A stretch of 64,000 nt of DNA from Flavobacteriales bacterium (GTDB taxonomy: Bacteria; Bacteroidota; Bacteroidia; Flavobacteriales_F; PHOS-HE28): positions 124,001 to 188,000 of the forward strand of contig JADKJM010000014.1 of the NCBI GenBank assembly GCA_016721005.1, in the 5' to 3' direction. The translations under genes and the position numbers were made by a program. Positions within the stretch are counted from its first letter, which is position 1. Every line of letters starts with the position of its first letter. Below are positions 17,322 to 26,263 of this stretch, piece by piece. The notes beneath the pieces were generated by a model. It did not search any database and was not told where the DNA came from. It was given only the letters and a program-made list of their open reading frames with translations.

Positions 17322-18977
17322 ATGGGATTCCTTCGCGGTCGCATGCGCACCGTTGCTTTCCTCCTTCCTCTTCTCGTGTTGGCTTCGTGCCAGACGCCGG
17401 ACGCCGCTCCGGACATCGCCCAACAGGCGCAGGACATCACTGCCGTCTTCGAAACGCCTGAAGCGTACTCGGTTCGCACGCTCGATAGCGTCGATCTTGA
17501 ACGCTACCTGAACACGCATCCCGAATTCCGGTCGGATTCCGCCGGGATCCGTGCGTTCTACCAGCGTCGCCGGTTCCAGTTCGCGTGGTTCATGAACGAC
17601 ACGCTCACCCAGAGCGCAGCGTCCTTCTTCGATCTGGTGAACAATGCGGACACCTCCTTCCGCGAACTCCGATCCATTCGCCAACGGCTAGCCGACCTGA
17701 TGATGGCCGATGCAGTGGTAGCGGACACGGTGGTGTGTGATAGCTGCATCCAGCGCATGGAGCTGGACCTCACCGCACAGTTCTTCCGCTTCGCGGATCG
17801 GAACTATGGCGGCACCGTGGGCAAGGATCTGCGCGAACTGGACTGGTTCATTCCGCGACGGAAGAAGAACTACGATCGCTTGTTGGATTCACTGGTGGCC
17901 GGACGCATGGACCTCGGTCCGATCGAACCGCTGCATCCACAGTACGCGATGTTGAAAGCGCAACTGCGCCGCTACCATGATCTGGATCCGCTTCCATGGC
18001 CGGTGATCGGCATTGGTGAAAAGAAGAAACTGGAACCCGGCGATAAGGACAAGGCCGTCATCACGATGCGCGAACGGTTGATCCTTCTTGGTGATCTGAC
18101 CGCGACGTTGGACAGCACACAACTCGCCTCGGAGAAGTATGATAGCACCCTTGTGACCGCAGTGCAGGCTTTCCAGGTCCGTCATGGCTTGAACCCGGAC
18201 GGCGTGGTCGGCAATGGCATGCTGAAGCAATTGAACATCATGCCTGCGGAACGGCTGCGCACCTTGCTGGTGAACATGGAGCGGTTGCGCTGGGTGCCTG
18301 AACAGAACGCGCCCAACCTGTTACTGGTGAACATCCCCGAATTCAAGTTGCATGTGTACGAGGCCGACACCGAGGCCTGGAGCATGAATGTGGTGGTGGG
18401 TGCCACGGCCACGCGCACCGTGATCTTCGGCGACACCCTTTCACGCATCGCGTTCAGCCCCACGTGGACCGTGCCGAACAGCATCGTGCGCGGAGAGATC
18501 CTCCCCGGCATCGCGAAGGACCCGAACTACCTGCGCAAACACAACATGGAGATCATCGGCGGTAGCGAGAAGAACCCCATCGTTCGCCAGAAACCCGGAT
18601 CAGGCAACGCGCTGGGCAAGGTGAAGTTCCTCTTCCCCAACACGTACAACATCTACTTCCACGACACCCCGAGCAAGAGCTTCTTCGCACGCGAAAGCCG
18701 GGCCTTCAGTCACGGCTGCATCCGCTTGAGCGAACCGCAACGCTTCGCGGAATACCTGTTGCGGAACGACACCGCGTGGACCACGGAGAAGATCAAGGCA
18801 GCCATGAACTCGGGAAAGGAGCAGTACGTGATGCTGAAGGAGAAGCGGCCGGTGTCCATCGGCTATTTCACCGCATGGGTGGATCGACAAGGGCGCTTGA
18901 ATTTCCGCGACGATGTGTACGGTCACGACATCCGCTTGGCGAACGAACTCTTCACGGTGACGCCGCCGGTCCTGTAG
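17322..18977 (+). CDS. L,D-transpeptidase, YcbB/LdtD type, predicted lipoprotein
   Basis: A 551-residue protein with a lipobox (VLASC) just after a short hydrophobic run. Starts at 17322 or 17343 are both plausible; the TTG at 17304 is less likely. It has a helical scaffold domain, a peptidoglycan-binding motif (AVQAFQVRHGLNPDGVVGNGML, about residues 285-310), and a YkuD catalytic domain with FHDTPSKSFF and SHGCIRL, the nucleophile being Cys466. YcbB-like enzymes form 3-3 cross-links in peptidoglycan. The last 26 bp overlap the convergent DUF6056-like gene. Two different L,D-transpeptidase families side by side suggest a shared cell-wall function with the Omp85 protein upstream. Confidence 0.93.
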   Translation: MGFLRGRMRTVAFLLPLLVLASCQTPDAAPDIAQQAQDITAVFETPEAYSVRTLDSVDLERYLNTHPEFRSDSAGIRAFYQRRRFQFAWFMNDTLTQSAASFFDLVNNADTSFRELRSIRQRLADLMMADAVVADTVVCDSCIQRMELDLTAQFFRFADRNYGGTVGKDLRELDWFIPRRKKNYDRLLDSLVAGRMDLGPIEPLHPQYAMLKAQLRRYHDLDPLPWPVIGIGEKKKLEPGDKDKAVITMRERLILLGDLTATLDSTQLASEKYDSTLVTAVQAFQVRHGLNPDGVVGNGMLKQLNIMPAERLRTLLVNMERLRWVPEQNAPNLLLVNIPEFKLHVYEADTEAWSMNVVVGATATRTVIFGDTLSRIAFSPTWTVPNSIVRGEILPGIAKDPNYLRKHNMEIIGGSEKNPIVRQKPGSGNALGKVKFLFPNTYNIYFHDTPSKSFFARESRAFSHGCIRLSEPQRFAEYLLRNDTAWTTEKIKAAMNSGKEQYVMLKEKRPVSIGYFTAWVDRQGRLNFRDDVYGHDIRLANELFTVTPPVL

Positions 18978-20406
18978 AAGCGTTCGGCTCGGCTTCGATG
19001 ATGATCCGCATCGTGTCCGCTTGGAAGTAGTACGCGATGGACCGGTTGATCCAATCACCGGGACCCGCACCGCCATCGAGGTAACGGATGCTCCGTGGTT
19101 CCATGTTCAAGGCAGGCAGCATCACTTCCGCAAGACCTTCCTGCTTCGCTTGCTCGATCCTGCGATAGCGATCGGACAATTGCGCATCGAAACCGCGTAG
19201 TCGTCCATCGAGGAGATCAAATGAAACACCGCGACCACTGCCGGTGGCGAAGAAGACCACTGCAAGTAGCGCGAACCCAAAAAGGCGGAAACGTTTGAGT
19301 TGAGGCGTTGCCTCGTGCCGTCGATCCTTCGGTCTCCACCGCAACTGAATAACCGTGAGCAGGAAGAACCAGCATGGAAGGAAGAACAACAGCGTGGCGT
19401 TCACCGTGCGATGCTGCCCGAGCAGACCGGTGGACCAGTAGGGCAATGCCATGGCGACGAAGACCACAGCTACGATGAAGAGCGCGAACCGCCACGGGCG
19501 CACGCGAACCGCGATACTCAGGAGCGATGCGTGCTCCAGGATCCGTTCCCGCAGCGTGAGATAGAGCACGGAAGTAATGAGCAAGGCCGGTGAGGTGATC
19601 CACGTCAGTAGGAAGCGACCTGTTTGCAGCGCCCCCCAACCCAATGTGTGCAGGAGATCATGCCTGAGTGGGAACTGCGATCCGCGCCCTTCATTGCCCG
19701 GTGCAAGGATCATGACCAATGCGGCGACGACCACGAACCCAAGGACCACCACGGCCTTCCGCCTGAACTGGATCCACGGACTTCTTGGTATCAGCACAAG
19801 CGCCGTGTAGACCATCACCATGAAGACCATGTGCAATTCATTGCAGCCACAGATGATCACCGCGAGCACGATGATGAGGACAAGCCAAGGTGTTCGCTTC
19901 TCCTTCACCGTGTCGATCATCCGGATCCATGCGGCGGCGAGAAGAAGCATGAGTGCTCCGGGTAATTGGTAGCTCACCGCACCGGTGTACCAATAGAGAC
20001 CTTCGCCAAGATCGGGCATCACGTGCAAGTAGAGAAGAAGGAATAGTGACGCGAGAACGGCCACCGATCCGCGGGGCAAGGACCACGCATCAACGAGCAC
20101 GCGGATGAGGGCATACAGGCCACACCACGTAAGTGCGAGCAAGGCGATGGGAACGATCCGATACAACCACAGTCCCTTCTCGATCCCCAGCACCAGCGGC
20201 CCGCGCAAGACAAGGATGTTCGAGAACCACCGTCCGTTCCACAAGTGGTATTCATCCCACAAGCGCGGCAATAGATCGGTGCGCATACCGGCCACCGCAT
20301 AACTGAGATCGTCCGCGAAGGGATGGATGAAGAACGCCACCGCAACGTACCGCGCAAGTGCGATCAACAACAGCACGATCAGCAGGATCGAGAGGCGGCG
20401 GTCCAT
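18952..20406 (-). CDS. DUF6056-like multi-pass membrane protein (GtrC/GT-C-like)
   Basis: A 484-residue polytopic protein with about 10-11 hydrophobic segments. Near the N-terminus it has HPFADDLSYA and WNGRWFSN, an acidic pair followed by a conserved NGRW after the first transmembrane helix. This pattern is seen in DUF6056 proteins and resembles lipid-linked glucosyltransferases of the GtrC/GT-C group. The C-terminal ~100 residues are soluble and presumably periplasmic. Function in glycan transfer is inferred from the topology and from the neighbouring polyisoprenyl-type glycosyltransferase on the same strand, not from catalytic proof. Confidence 0.7.
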   Translation of the reverse strand: MDRRLSILLIVLLLIALARYVAVAFFIHPFADDLSYAVAGMRTDLLPRLWDEYHLWNGRWFSNILVLRGPLVLGIEKGLWLYRIVPIALLALTWCGLYALIRVLVDAWSLPRGSVAVLASLFLLLYLHVMPDLGEGLYWYTGAVSYQLPGALMLLLAAAWIRMIDTVKEKRTPWLVLIIVLAVIICGCNELHMVFMVMVYTALVLIPRSPWIQFRRKAVVVLGFVVVAALVMILAPGNEGRGSQFPLRHDLLHTLGWGALQTGRFLLTWITSPALLITSVLYLTLRERILEHASLLSIAVRVRPWRFALFIVAVVFVAMALPYWSTGLLGQHRTVNATLLFFLPCWFFLLTVIQLRWRPKDRRHEATPQLKRFRLFGFALLAVVFFATGSGRGVSFDLLDGRLRGFDAQLSDRYRRIEQAKQEGLAEVMLPALNMEPRSIRYLDGGAGPGDWINRSIAYYFQADTMRIIIEAEPNASTGPAASP

Positions 20407-20498
20407 GGATCAAAGATGGAGGGAATGGGAGTGTCGGTTCATGAGGAGGAGGAGGAAATGCACCTCACGCATTGCTTCGCAAAGCCTCGCAAGGACTG

Positions 20499-20589
20499 GC
20501 GCAGAGGACGCAGAGGGAATGGCAACTACCAACACGAACTCCAAGGAATAACAATGACAAACCCAATGCAACCTCTGCGTTCTCTGCGC
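20499..20589. repeat. CTCTGCG-type inverted repeat element
   Basis: GCGCAGAGGACGCAGAGG (20499-20516) is the reverse complement, with one mismatch, of bases 20572-20589 (CCTCTGCGTTCTCTGCGC). The arms enclose about 55 bp of AT-richer spacer. It lies in the intergenic gap between the DUF6056-like gene and the glycosyltransferase gene. I recall similar CTCTGCG/CGCAGAG tracts in intergenic regions of unrelated bacteria, but cannot verify that here. Confidence 0.7.
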
Positions 20590-20608
20590 CTCTGCGCGAA
20601 ATGAGCTC

Positions 20609-21565
20609 TCACACCTCCACGCGCTCCTTCACCCGGTACACATTCCGCTCCGGGCTATAACGGCGCACGAGTTCCGCCACGAAACCCATGGTGAAGAGTT
20701 GCACGCCGATGACCATGGAGGTGAGCGCCACATAGAACAGGCCTTGATCCGCGACGCGTGGTGCGGGTTCGTGCCAGAGGTATACGTGCAACAACTTCTC
20801 TCCCACCACCCAGATCGTGGAGAAGAGACCGACCACGAACATGAAGGTGCCCACCGCGCCGAAGAAGTGCATCGGCTTGCGACCGAAGCGGAAGACGAAC
20901 GTGATGGTGAGCAGATCGAGGAAGCCGTTGATGAAGCGATCGAAACCGAACTTGCTACGACCGAATTTGCGCGGGTGGTGCTTCACCACTTTCTCCTTGA
21001 TGTTCCGGAACCCCTCCTTGTGCGCAATGAAGGGGATGTAGCGGTGCATCTCCCCGAAGACCTCGATGCTCTTGATCACCTCCTTGCGGTACGCCTTCAG
21101 CCCGCAATTGAAATCGTGGAGCATCACGCCGCTCACACGGCGCGTGGTCCAGTTGAAGAGCTTGGTGGGAAGGGTTTTCGTGATCGGGTCGTAGCGCTTC
21201 TTCTTCCAACCGCTCACCAGGTCACACCCGTCCTCCTTGATCATCCGGTACAGTTCCGGGATCTCGTCCGGGTCGTCCTGCAGGTCGGCGTCCATGGTGA
21301 TCACCACATCACCCTGCGCGGCGATGAAGCCCTCGTTCAGTGCAGGACTCTTCCCGTAGTTGTGCCCGAAGCGGATGCCCTTCACGCGTCCATCGGCGGC
21401 GGCCAATTTGCAGATGGCCGCCCACGAAGGATCCGTACTCCCATCATCGATGTAGAGGACCTCGTACTGCACACCCATCGCGCCCATCACCGCGTGCAAC
21501 CGTTCGGTGAGCACCGGCAGCGATTCGTGCTCGTTGAGCAACGGAACAACGATGGAGAGGTCCAT
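20609..21565 (-). CDS. Glycosyltransferase family 2, polyprenyl-phosphate sugar transferase type
   Basis: A 318-residue protein of the GtrB/ArnC/DPM1-like class, which charges undecaprenyl phosphate with a sugar at the cytoplasmic face. The N-terminal GT-A domain has IVVPLLNEHESL, the YIDDGSTD motif at 39-46 and MDADLQDDP at 91-99, the metal-binding DXD with the QDDP typical of this class. Two hydrophobic helices (about residues 230-260 and 275-300) anchor the C-terminus. It fits as donor-lipid producer for the downstream DUF6056-like membrane protein, with 202 bp between them containing an inverted repeat. Confidence 0.9.
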   Translation of the reverse strand: MDLSIVVPLLNEHESLPVLTERLHAVMGAMGVQYEVLYIDDGSTDPSWAAICKLAAADGRVKGIRFGHNYGKSPALNEGFIAAQGDVVITMDADLQDDPDEIPELYRMIKEDGCDLVSGWKKKRYDPITKTLPTKLFNWTTRRVSGVMLHDFNCGLKAYRKEVIKSIEVFGEMHRYIPFIAHKEGFRNIKEKVVKHHPRKFGRSKFGFDRFINGFLDLLTITFVFRFGRKPMHFFGAVGTFMFVVGLFSTIWVVGEKLLHVYLWHEPAPRVADQGLFYVALTSMVIGVQLFTMGFVAELVRRYSPERNVYRVKERVEV

Positions 21566-21760
21566 GGTGCTGCAAGGTTAGTGCTTCGGAGCTATGCGAA
21601 TGTCCGGGCAAAGCGGTTGGCCCGGTCCGGACACATTTCGACCGAGGATCCATCCCGCTCGACCACCGCATCCGTGATGGTTCGTAAAGATCGTGGCGGA
21701 TGGTTAACATTGTAGTTCCCATTACTGGGACCAACTGCTGTACAACCAAACCCCTCACAG

Positions 21761-23473
21761 ATGATGCAACGCCTACTCTCCACTCTTACCGCGTGCGTGG
21801 CCGGCTTGGCGCTTAGCGCCCAGGTCACGGTGTACGTACAACAACCTCCCGGTCTTGAAGGACCACTGGAATTCACGTGGGCCGCTTGGGGCCAGAACCC
21901 CGACCTGAACGACCCGGCGAACAACCTGGTGGGCACGGCCTGCTTCGTGGACGACGGCACTGCCGCTGATTCCCTGGGCTGCAACGCCTTGGTGAACGGC
22001 GCCGACATCGCCGGCAAGATCGCCGTGGTGTACCGCGGTGTATGTGAATTCGGAGCGAAAGCCCTGAACGCGGAAATGGCGGGTGCCATCGCCGTGGTGA
22101 TCATCAACAACGCTCCTGGCGCGCCGGTGGGCATGGGCGCTGGTGCGCAAGGCGCCAACGTCACCATTCCCGTGGTGATGATCAGCCAGGAATCGGGTGC
22201 CACGCTGCATAATTCCATTGCCACTTGCGGCGAGTTGGAACTCTTCATCGGCAGCCAGACCGGCTATTTCCAGTACAACCTGGGCATGTACAAGAACGAT
22301 ATCCTGATCCCCCGCTACGGCGAGATCAACAGTCTGATCGCCTCCAACGCCTCGGAGTTCAGCGTGCAGATCGGTACCATGATGCACAACTACGGCGCCT
22401 TGGACATGCCCAACGCCCGCGTACAGTGCGTGGTAACCCAGAACGGCAGCAACGTGGTGTATGACCAGACCTCCGCCGGGGTAACGCTCCTGAGCGGTGA
22501 CTCGCTCTTCGTGACCCTGCCGGACTTCTCCCAGAGCAGCTACAGCGGCCAGTACGCTATCGCGTATGCACTCCTCGGTGATAACAGCGACGAGTTCACG
22601 AACAACGATGCCATCACCGTAACGCTCACCACTGGCGACAAGATCACCTACGCACCGGCCGATGCCACCACGCAGTTGCCAGCGCCGGACCTGCACACGC
22701 TGCCGGGCGCCAACACCACCGGGTTCCGCTCCTGCGTGTTCTTCAGCGACCCGAACGCCTCGCGCTTGGCCATGACCGGTCTGTGGTTCAGCGCTTCCGC
22801 TGCTGTGACCGATGTGCTCACCGATGAGGTGATGACCGGTACTCTCTATCAATGGACGGACGCTATTACCGATCAGATCACCCTGCCCACGGACGCGGGC
22901 CTCATCGCGCTCACCAGCGGCGAGTACATCTTCGACAGCGACCTGCGTGAGACGCCGATCTTCATGCCCTTCCTGGATGTGGTGACCCTACAGAACAACA
23001 CCAACTACCTGGTGTGCCTCGATTCCTACAGCGGCATCGTGCGCCATGGTTGGGATAATTCCCTGAGCTACGACCGCACACAGACCAACACCCTCACCCC
23101 GGTCGGCATGCTGCGCGATGGCACCACCTGGTACAACGGCTTCACCGGCATCACCGGCGCGCCGTCCATCGGCATGCAGGTGATCAATGCCAACAGCATC
23201 GGCATCCCTGAGCAAGCCGCTGTGGTGGTGGCCAGCCCCTTCCCCAATCCTACCGCGGATATCCTCCGCATACCGGTGAAGGGCTATAGCGGTGCGGCCT
23301 CCATGCGCGTGTTCGACTCCAGCGGTGCGCAGGTGATCAACCGCCGCAGCTCGGTGAGCAATGACGGCACCCTTGTAGTAAACCTCTGCGACCTCGCCAA
23401 CGGCCTCTACCTCTTCCACATGGATTTCGAGAACGGCCAGCGCGCGGAGTTCCGCGTGCAGGTGATGAAGTAA
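21761..23473 (+). CDS. Secreted protein with PA domain and T9SS sorting domain
   Basis: A 570-residue protein with a signal peptide (MMQRLLSTLTACVAGLALSA). Residues ~55-170 form a protease-associated (PA) domain: ALVNGADIAGKIAVVYRGVC, FGAKALNAEMAGAIAVVIIN and IPVVMISQESGATL are in the canonical order. No peptidase catalytic domain is visible, so this is a stand-alone PA protein. The C-terminal ~80 residues (ASPFPNPTADILRIPV and GLYLFHMDFENGQ) are a type A T9SS sorting domain. PA domains usually mediate protein or substrate contacts. It is a single-gene unit ended by a strong terminator, and many serine/threonine residues suit surface glycosylation. Confidence 0.88.
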   Translation: MMQRLLSTLTACVAGLALSAQVTVYVQQPPGLEGPLEFTWAAWGQNPDLNDPANNLVGTACFVDDGTAADSLGCNALVNGADIAGKIAVVYRGVCEFGAKALNAEMAGAIAVVIINNAPGAPVGMGAGAQGANVTIPVVMISQESGATLHNSIATCGELELFIGSQTGYFQYNLGMYKNDILIPRYGEINSLIASNASEFSVQIGTMMHNYGALDMPNARVQCVVTQNGSNVVYDQTSAGVTLLSGDSLFVTLPDFSQSSYSGQYAIAYALLGDNSDEFTNNDAITVTLTTGDKITYAPADATTQLPAPDLHTLPGANTTGFRSCVFFSDPNASRLAMTGLWFSASAAVTDVLTDEVMTGTLYQWTDAITDQITLPTDAGLIALTSGEYIFDSDLRETPIFMPFLDVVTLQNNTNYLVCLDSYSGIVRHGWDNSLSYDRTQTNTLTPVGMLRDGTTWYNGFTGITGAPSIGMQVINANSIGIPEQAAVVVASPFPNPTADILRIPVKGYSGAASMRVFDSSGAQVINRRSSVSNDGTLVVNLCDLANGLYLFHMDFENGQRAEFRVQVMK

Positions 23474-23490
23474 GGTTCCGACCCCTCAAC

Positions 23491-23521
23491 AGGAACGGCC
23501 GCCCCATGGGCGGCCGTTCCT
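23491..23521. terminator. Strong bidirectional terminator
   Basis: AGGAACGGCCGCCC and its exact complement (23508-23521) form a 14 bp stem with the 3 nt loop CAT, followed by TGTTTCCGTTCC. It sits 17 bp after the PA-domain protein stop and 18 bp past the stop of the membrane protein gene on the opposite strand, so it can end both. Confidence 0.85.
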
Positions 23522-23539
23522 GTTTCCGTTCCGTTCGTT

Positions 23540-23962
23540 CTACGCGCCCTCCTTCTTCCCCATGCCCAGCACCGCGCCGGCCACCATGCCCAACACACCC
23601 CCGAACGCACCGTTCAGCAGGATATCCACCACGATGATCGAACGGGTCTTGTACATCATCATGAAGGAAGCGTTGAACAGGTCATAACTCGTGGCGAACA
23701 GCAGGCCGATGATGCAAGCGGGCAGGAAACCGGCCATGGCCGTGCGTGCCCCGGCCTTCCACACCACGTAGGCAATGGCCGCACCCCCTGCGAGGTTGCT
23801 CAGTACCAGTCCGATCATGTTCGGTTCGACCTTCATCAGCCCCGGGTGGTGCAGCATGTTGGCATCGTAGTACCCCATGAGGGCAATGCCGAAGACGAGC
23901 CAGCCCAGGAAGAAGCTGGCGATCCCTGTGGCCAAGGAAGCGAGTAGCACATTCATGTTCAT
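23540..23962 (-). CDS. Small integral membrane protein, DUF1761-like
   Basis: A 140-residue protein with four hydrophobic helices (near residues 8-28, 50-68, 75-92 and 112-135). The start MNMNVLLASLATGIASFFLG at 23962 is chosen; the longer ORF to 24070 adds a polar, non-conserved extension. The order of a first helix followed by a short soluble loop (DANMLHHPGLMKVEPNM) and three further helices is like DUF1761 proteins. That resemblance is by eye and the function is unknown. It diverges from yajQ. Confidence 0.72.
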   Translation of the reverse strand: MNMNVLLASLATGIASFFLGWLVFGIALMGYYDANMLHHPGLMKVEPNMIGLVLSNLAGGAAIAYVVWKAGARTAMAGFLPACIIGLLFATSYDLFNASFMMMYKTRSIIVVDILLNGAFGGVLGMVAGAVLGMGKKEGA

Positions 23963-24093
23963 GGTGAAAGGAGTTGGTTTGATGGATAGCCAAACTAGCC
24001 GGACGCACCATGGCAGGCCGTTGGGCAAGCGGGTGGTTATGAACCGGGGACGGTGCATTCCTGTTGCCATCTTTACCCCCCAAGCCCTCCCCC

Positions 24094-24585
24094 ATGCCCA
24101 GCCTCGACATCCTAAGCAAAGTGGACCTGCAAATGCTCGACAACGCCGTGAACGTGGTGCAGCGCGAGATCGACAACCGCTACGACCTGCGCGGCACGCA
24201 GAGCAAAGTGGAACTGGACAAGAACGCGCTCACCATCAAGCTGAGCACGGAGGACCACATGAAGTTGGACGCCATCCTGAACCTGCTCCTGGAGCGCAGC
24301 GGCAAGCAGAAGGTGGATGTGCGCAGCTACGACCTGAAGGCCGAGCCGGTACCCAGCGGCAAGACGCTCTACCGCATCATCAAGGTGAAGCAGGGCATCG
24401 AGCGTGAAGCAGCGAAGAAGATCGTGAAAGCCATCAAGGACAGCGGCCTGAAGGTGCAGACCCAGATCATGGACGACCTCATCCGCGTGACCGGCAAGAA
24501 GATCGACGACTTGCAAGCGGTGATGACGTTGTGCCGCGAAAAGGATTTCGAATTGCCCTTGCAGTTCGAGAACATGAAGAGCTAG
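24094..24585 (+). CDS. yajQ: YajQ family nucleotide-binding protein
   Basis: A 163-residue protein with the YajQ signature start MPSLDILSKVDLQMLDNAVN and the internal EIDNRYDLRG, followed by KLSTEDHMKLDAI and the second repeat ending in KIDDLQAVM. YajQ proteins are two-domain ferredoxin-like folds; some bind cyclic di-GMP and act as transcriptional co-effectors, while many remain uncharacterised. The TTG-initiated longer form adds ten proline-rich residues outside the family alignment, so the ATG at 24094 is used. Whether this copy binds c-di-GMP cannot be told. Confidence 0.95.
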   Translation: MPSLDILSKVDLQMLDNAVNVVQREIDNRYDLRGTQSKVELDKNALTIKLSTEDHMKLDAILNLLLERSGKQKVDVRSYDLKAEPVPSGKTLYRIIKVKQGIEREAAKKIVKAIKDSGLKVQTQIMDDLIRVTGKKIDDLQAVMTLCREKDFELPLQFENMKS

Positions 24586-24646
24586 CCGCTTCGCAGAGCG
24601 GTGACAGCGTGGCGATGACAAGTCCCTCTGAACGCGAAGGCTTTGG

Positions 24647-24674
24647 ACCGCAGAGGGGCAGAGGCCACGGAGGG
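24647..24674. repeat. Degenerate GCAGAGG-type repeat
   Basis: Between yajQ and the next gene, ACCGCAGAGGGGCAGAGG followed by CCACGGAGGG echoes the CGCAGAGG arms at 20.5 kb. The complementary piece CCCTCTG stands at 24624. It looks like a worn copy of the same element class. Confidence 0.5.
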
Positions 24675-24726
24675 CTAGGCGGCGTTCCATCCATTGCCCG
24701 CGTCCTATACCCAGAAATCAGAACCC

Positions 24727-25998
24727 ATGCGTAGATCCCTACACCTCGCCGCTGCGATCCTGGCAAGCACATTCCTCTCCGCGCAGACCTTTTTCTACAT
24801 CGATGGGATCGCGGTGCAACCCGCAAGTCCGACCACGGCGGACAATGTGAGCATCGACCTGATCGGGAACCTGAGCAGCAGCGGTGCGTACATCGTCAGC
24901 GCCTCAGCGCAAGTAGTAGGGTCCATCGTGACCATCTCGATCACCGCAGCCGACAACGGGGGACTGGCGGTGTTGGTTCCGCACACGGAAACGGTGGCGG
25001 TGGGCCAATTACCGGCCGGTGTGTACACCATCCTCTTCAACAGCCAGAATGTGGCGGACTTCGCGCCCTCCCCGCAACACCAGTTCACCGTGGTGGGCAG
25101 CGGATCACCCTGTGATCTGGTGGACATCGTGTCGGTGCAATGGCAAGCCTTCACGGATACGGCCATTGTGATACATGTGCAGAATAACAACCCGGATGTG
25201 CTCTTCGACTATCCGAACTTCATCCTGTTCGACGCGAACGGCGACACGCTGGCCAAAGAGACGGTGAACTTCTTCGGCATCGCCGGTGAAAGTTGGCACA
25301 TGCTGCGTGTGCAGGACGATGCCATGATCCCCAATGCGCCCTTCAACGGCACCTTGGAGTTGTGGACATTCTTCACGGATGTACTCTCTTGCACCTGGTC
25401 ATTGCCCATCGACCTATGTCCACCGGCACCCTGCGCGACCTTGATCCCGATGATCCAGAACTTCGGGGGCGCGCTCACGATCGGCACGTATAGCTGGTCG
25501 ATCTCCGATGATGGTGGAGAGGCGGCGAGCGGGATCTTTGAAATGACCGCTCAACTGCAATTCGATTCCGACACGATCTGCATTCCGCCTGGCAACTATG
25601 GTATGGTGGTCATCCCCAATGATCCACCCACCGGTGGTAACCCGGTATTCAATGTAAGCACCGAGGGCTGGATCAGCGGCCCTTCCCAGCCCGTAACATG
25701 GGCCTTACCGGTGGTCATGCCCTTCACCTTCTATGAGCATTGCATTGATGGAACGAACGCGGTGGTGGAAATTCCGACCGCCGCAACGTTGAACGTCCTC
25801 GTGCAGGACGGCGCACTCCTCATCCGCCGATCGGATGCGCGGGCCTTGGGTGCCGTGAAACTGTACGATGCGCTTGGAAAGGTCCTGTTCACGTCCACCG
25901 CGACATCCAACACGCTTACCATTCCGGTGGGCGGGATCACTACCGGGATCGTGCTCGTACAGGTAGGTGATCATATGCAGCGCGTGGTGTTGCCTTAG
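24727..25998 (+). CDS. Secreted T9SS-type protein of unknown function
   Basis: A 423-residue exported protein. The ATG at 24727 starts a clear signal peptide (MRRSLHLAAAILASTFLSAQ); an upstream TTG would hide it behind eleven polar residues. The body is beta-rich with Ig-like or C2-like stretches (VQWQAFTDTAIVIHVQNNNPDVLFDYPNF would fit a folded beta sandwich) and cysteine pairs (residues ~133, 217 and 228-237). The last ~70 residues (VKLYDALGKVLFTS and TTGIVLVQVGDHMQRVVLP) look like a type A T9SS sorting domain. There is no recognisable enzyme motif. A terminator follows about 100 bp downstream. Confidence 0.8.
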   Translation: MRRSLHLAAAILASTFLSAQTFFYIDGIAVQPASPTTADNVSIDLIGNLSSSGAYIVSASAQVVGSIVTISITAADNGGLAVLVPHTETVAVGQLPAGVYTILFNSQNVADFAPSPQHQFTVVGSGSPCDLVDIVSVQWQAFTDTAIVIHVQNNNPDVLFDYPNFILFDANGDTLAKETVNFFGIAGESWHMLRVQDDAMIPNAPFNGTLELWTFFTDVLSCTWSLPIDLCPPAPCATLIPMIQNFGGALTIGTYSWSISDDGGEAASGIFEMTAQLQFDSDTICIPPGNYGMVVIPNDPPTGGNPVFNVSTEGWISGPSQPVTWALPVVMPFTFYEHCIDGTNAVVEIPTAATLNVLVQDGALLIRRSDARALGAVKLYDALGKVLFTSTATSNTLTIPVGGITTGIVLVQVGDHMQRVVLP

Positions 25999-26099
25999 CG
26001 ACCGACCGCGTTGAACTCGACCGCGCATCGCATTGGTCTACACCTGGACCTCCGGAAGAAGGGGACCCCAGCGGCTTTTCAGTAACTCTTGGAAACAGC

Positions 26100-26125
26100 G
26101 GAACCCGCCTTACGGGGCGGGTTCC
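26100..26125. terminator. Hairpin terminator between convergent genes
   Basis: GGAACCCGCC (26100-26109) and GGCGGGTTCC (26116-26125) form a perfect 10 bp stem with a 6 nt loop, followed by TTAGT. It lies between the T9SS protein gene (+) and the NRDE gene (-). The remaining bases of the 265 bp gap (25999-26263) show no gene I can support. Confidence 0.75.
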
Positions 26126-26263
26126 TTAGTATCCCGGTCTCCCAGCTTACGGGCTTGGAAGGGAGCTTTTGGCGCCGTGAGGCTGATGCTCCTTGTGACC
26201 GGGGATGCTGTCGGTCCTTCCGGACCTGACGGTTCAACGCCGATGTCGGTCAGGATGTTGCAT

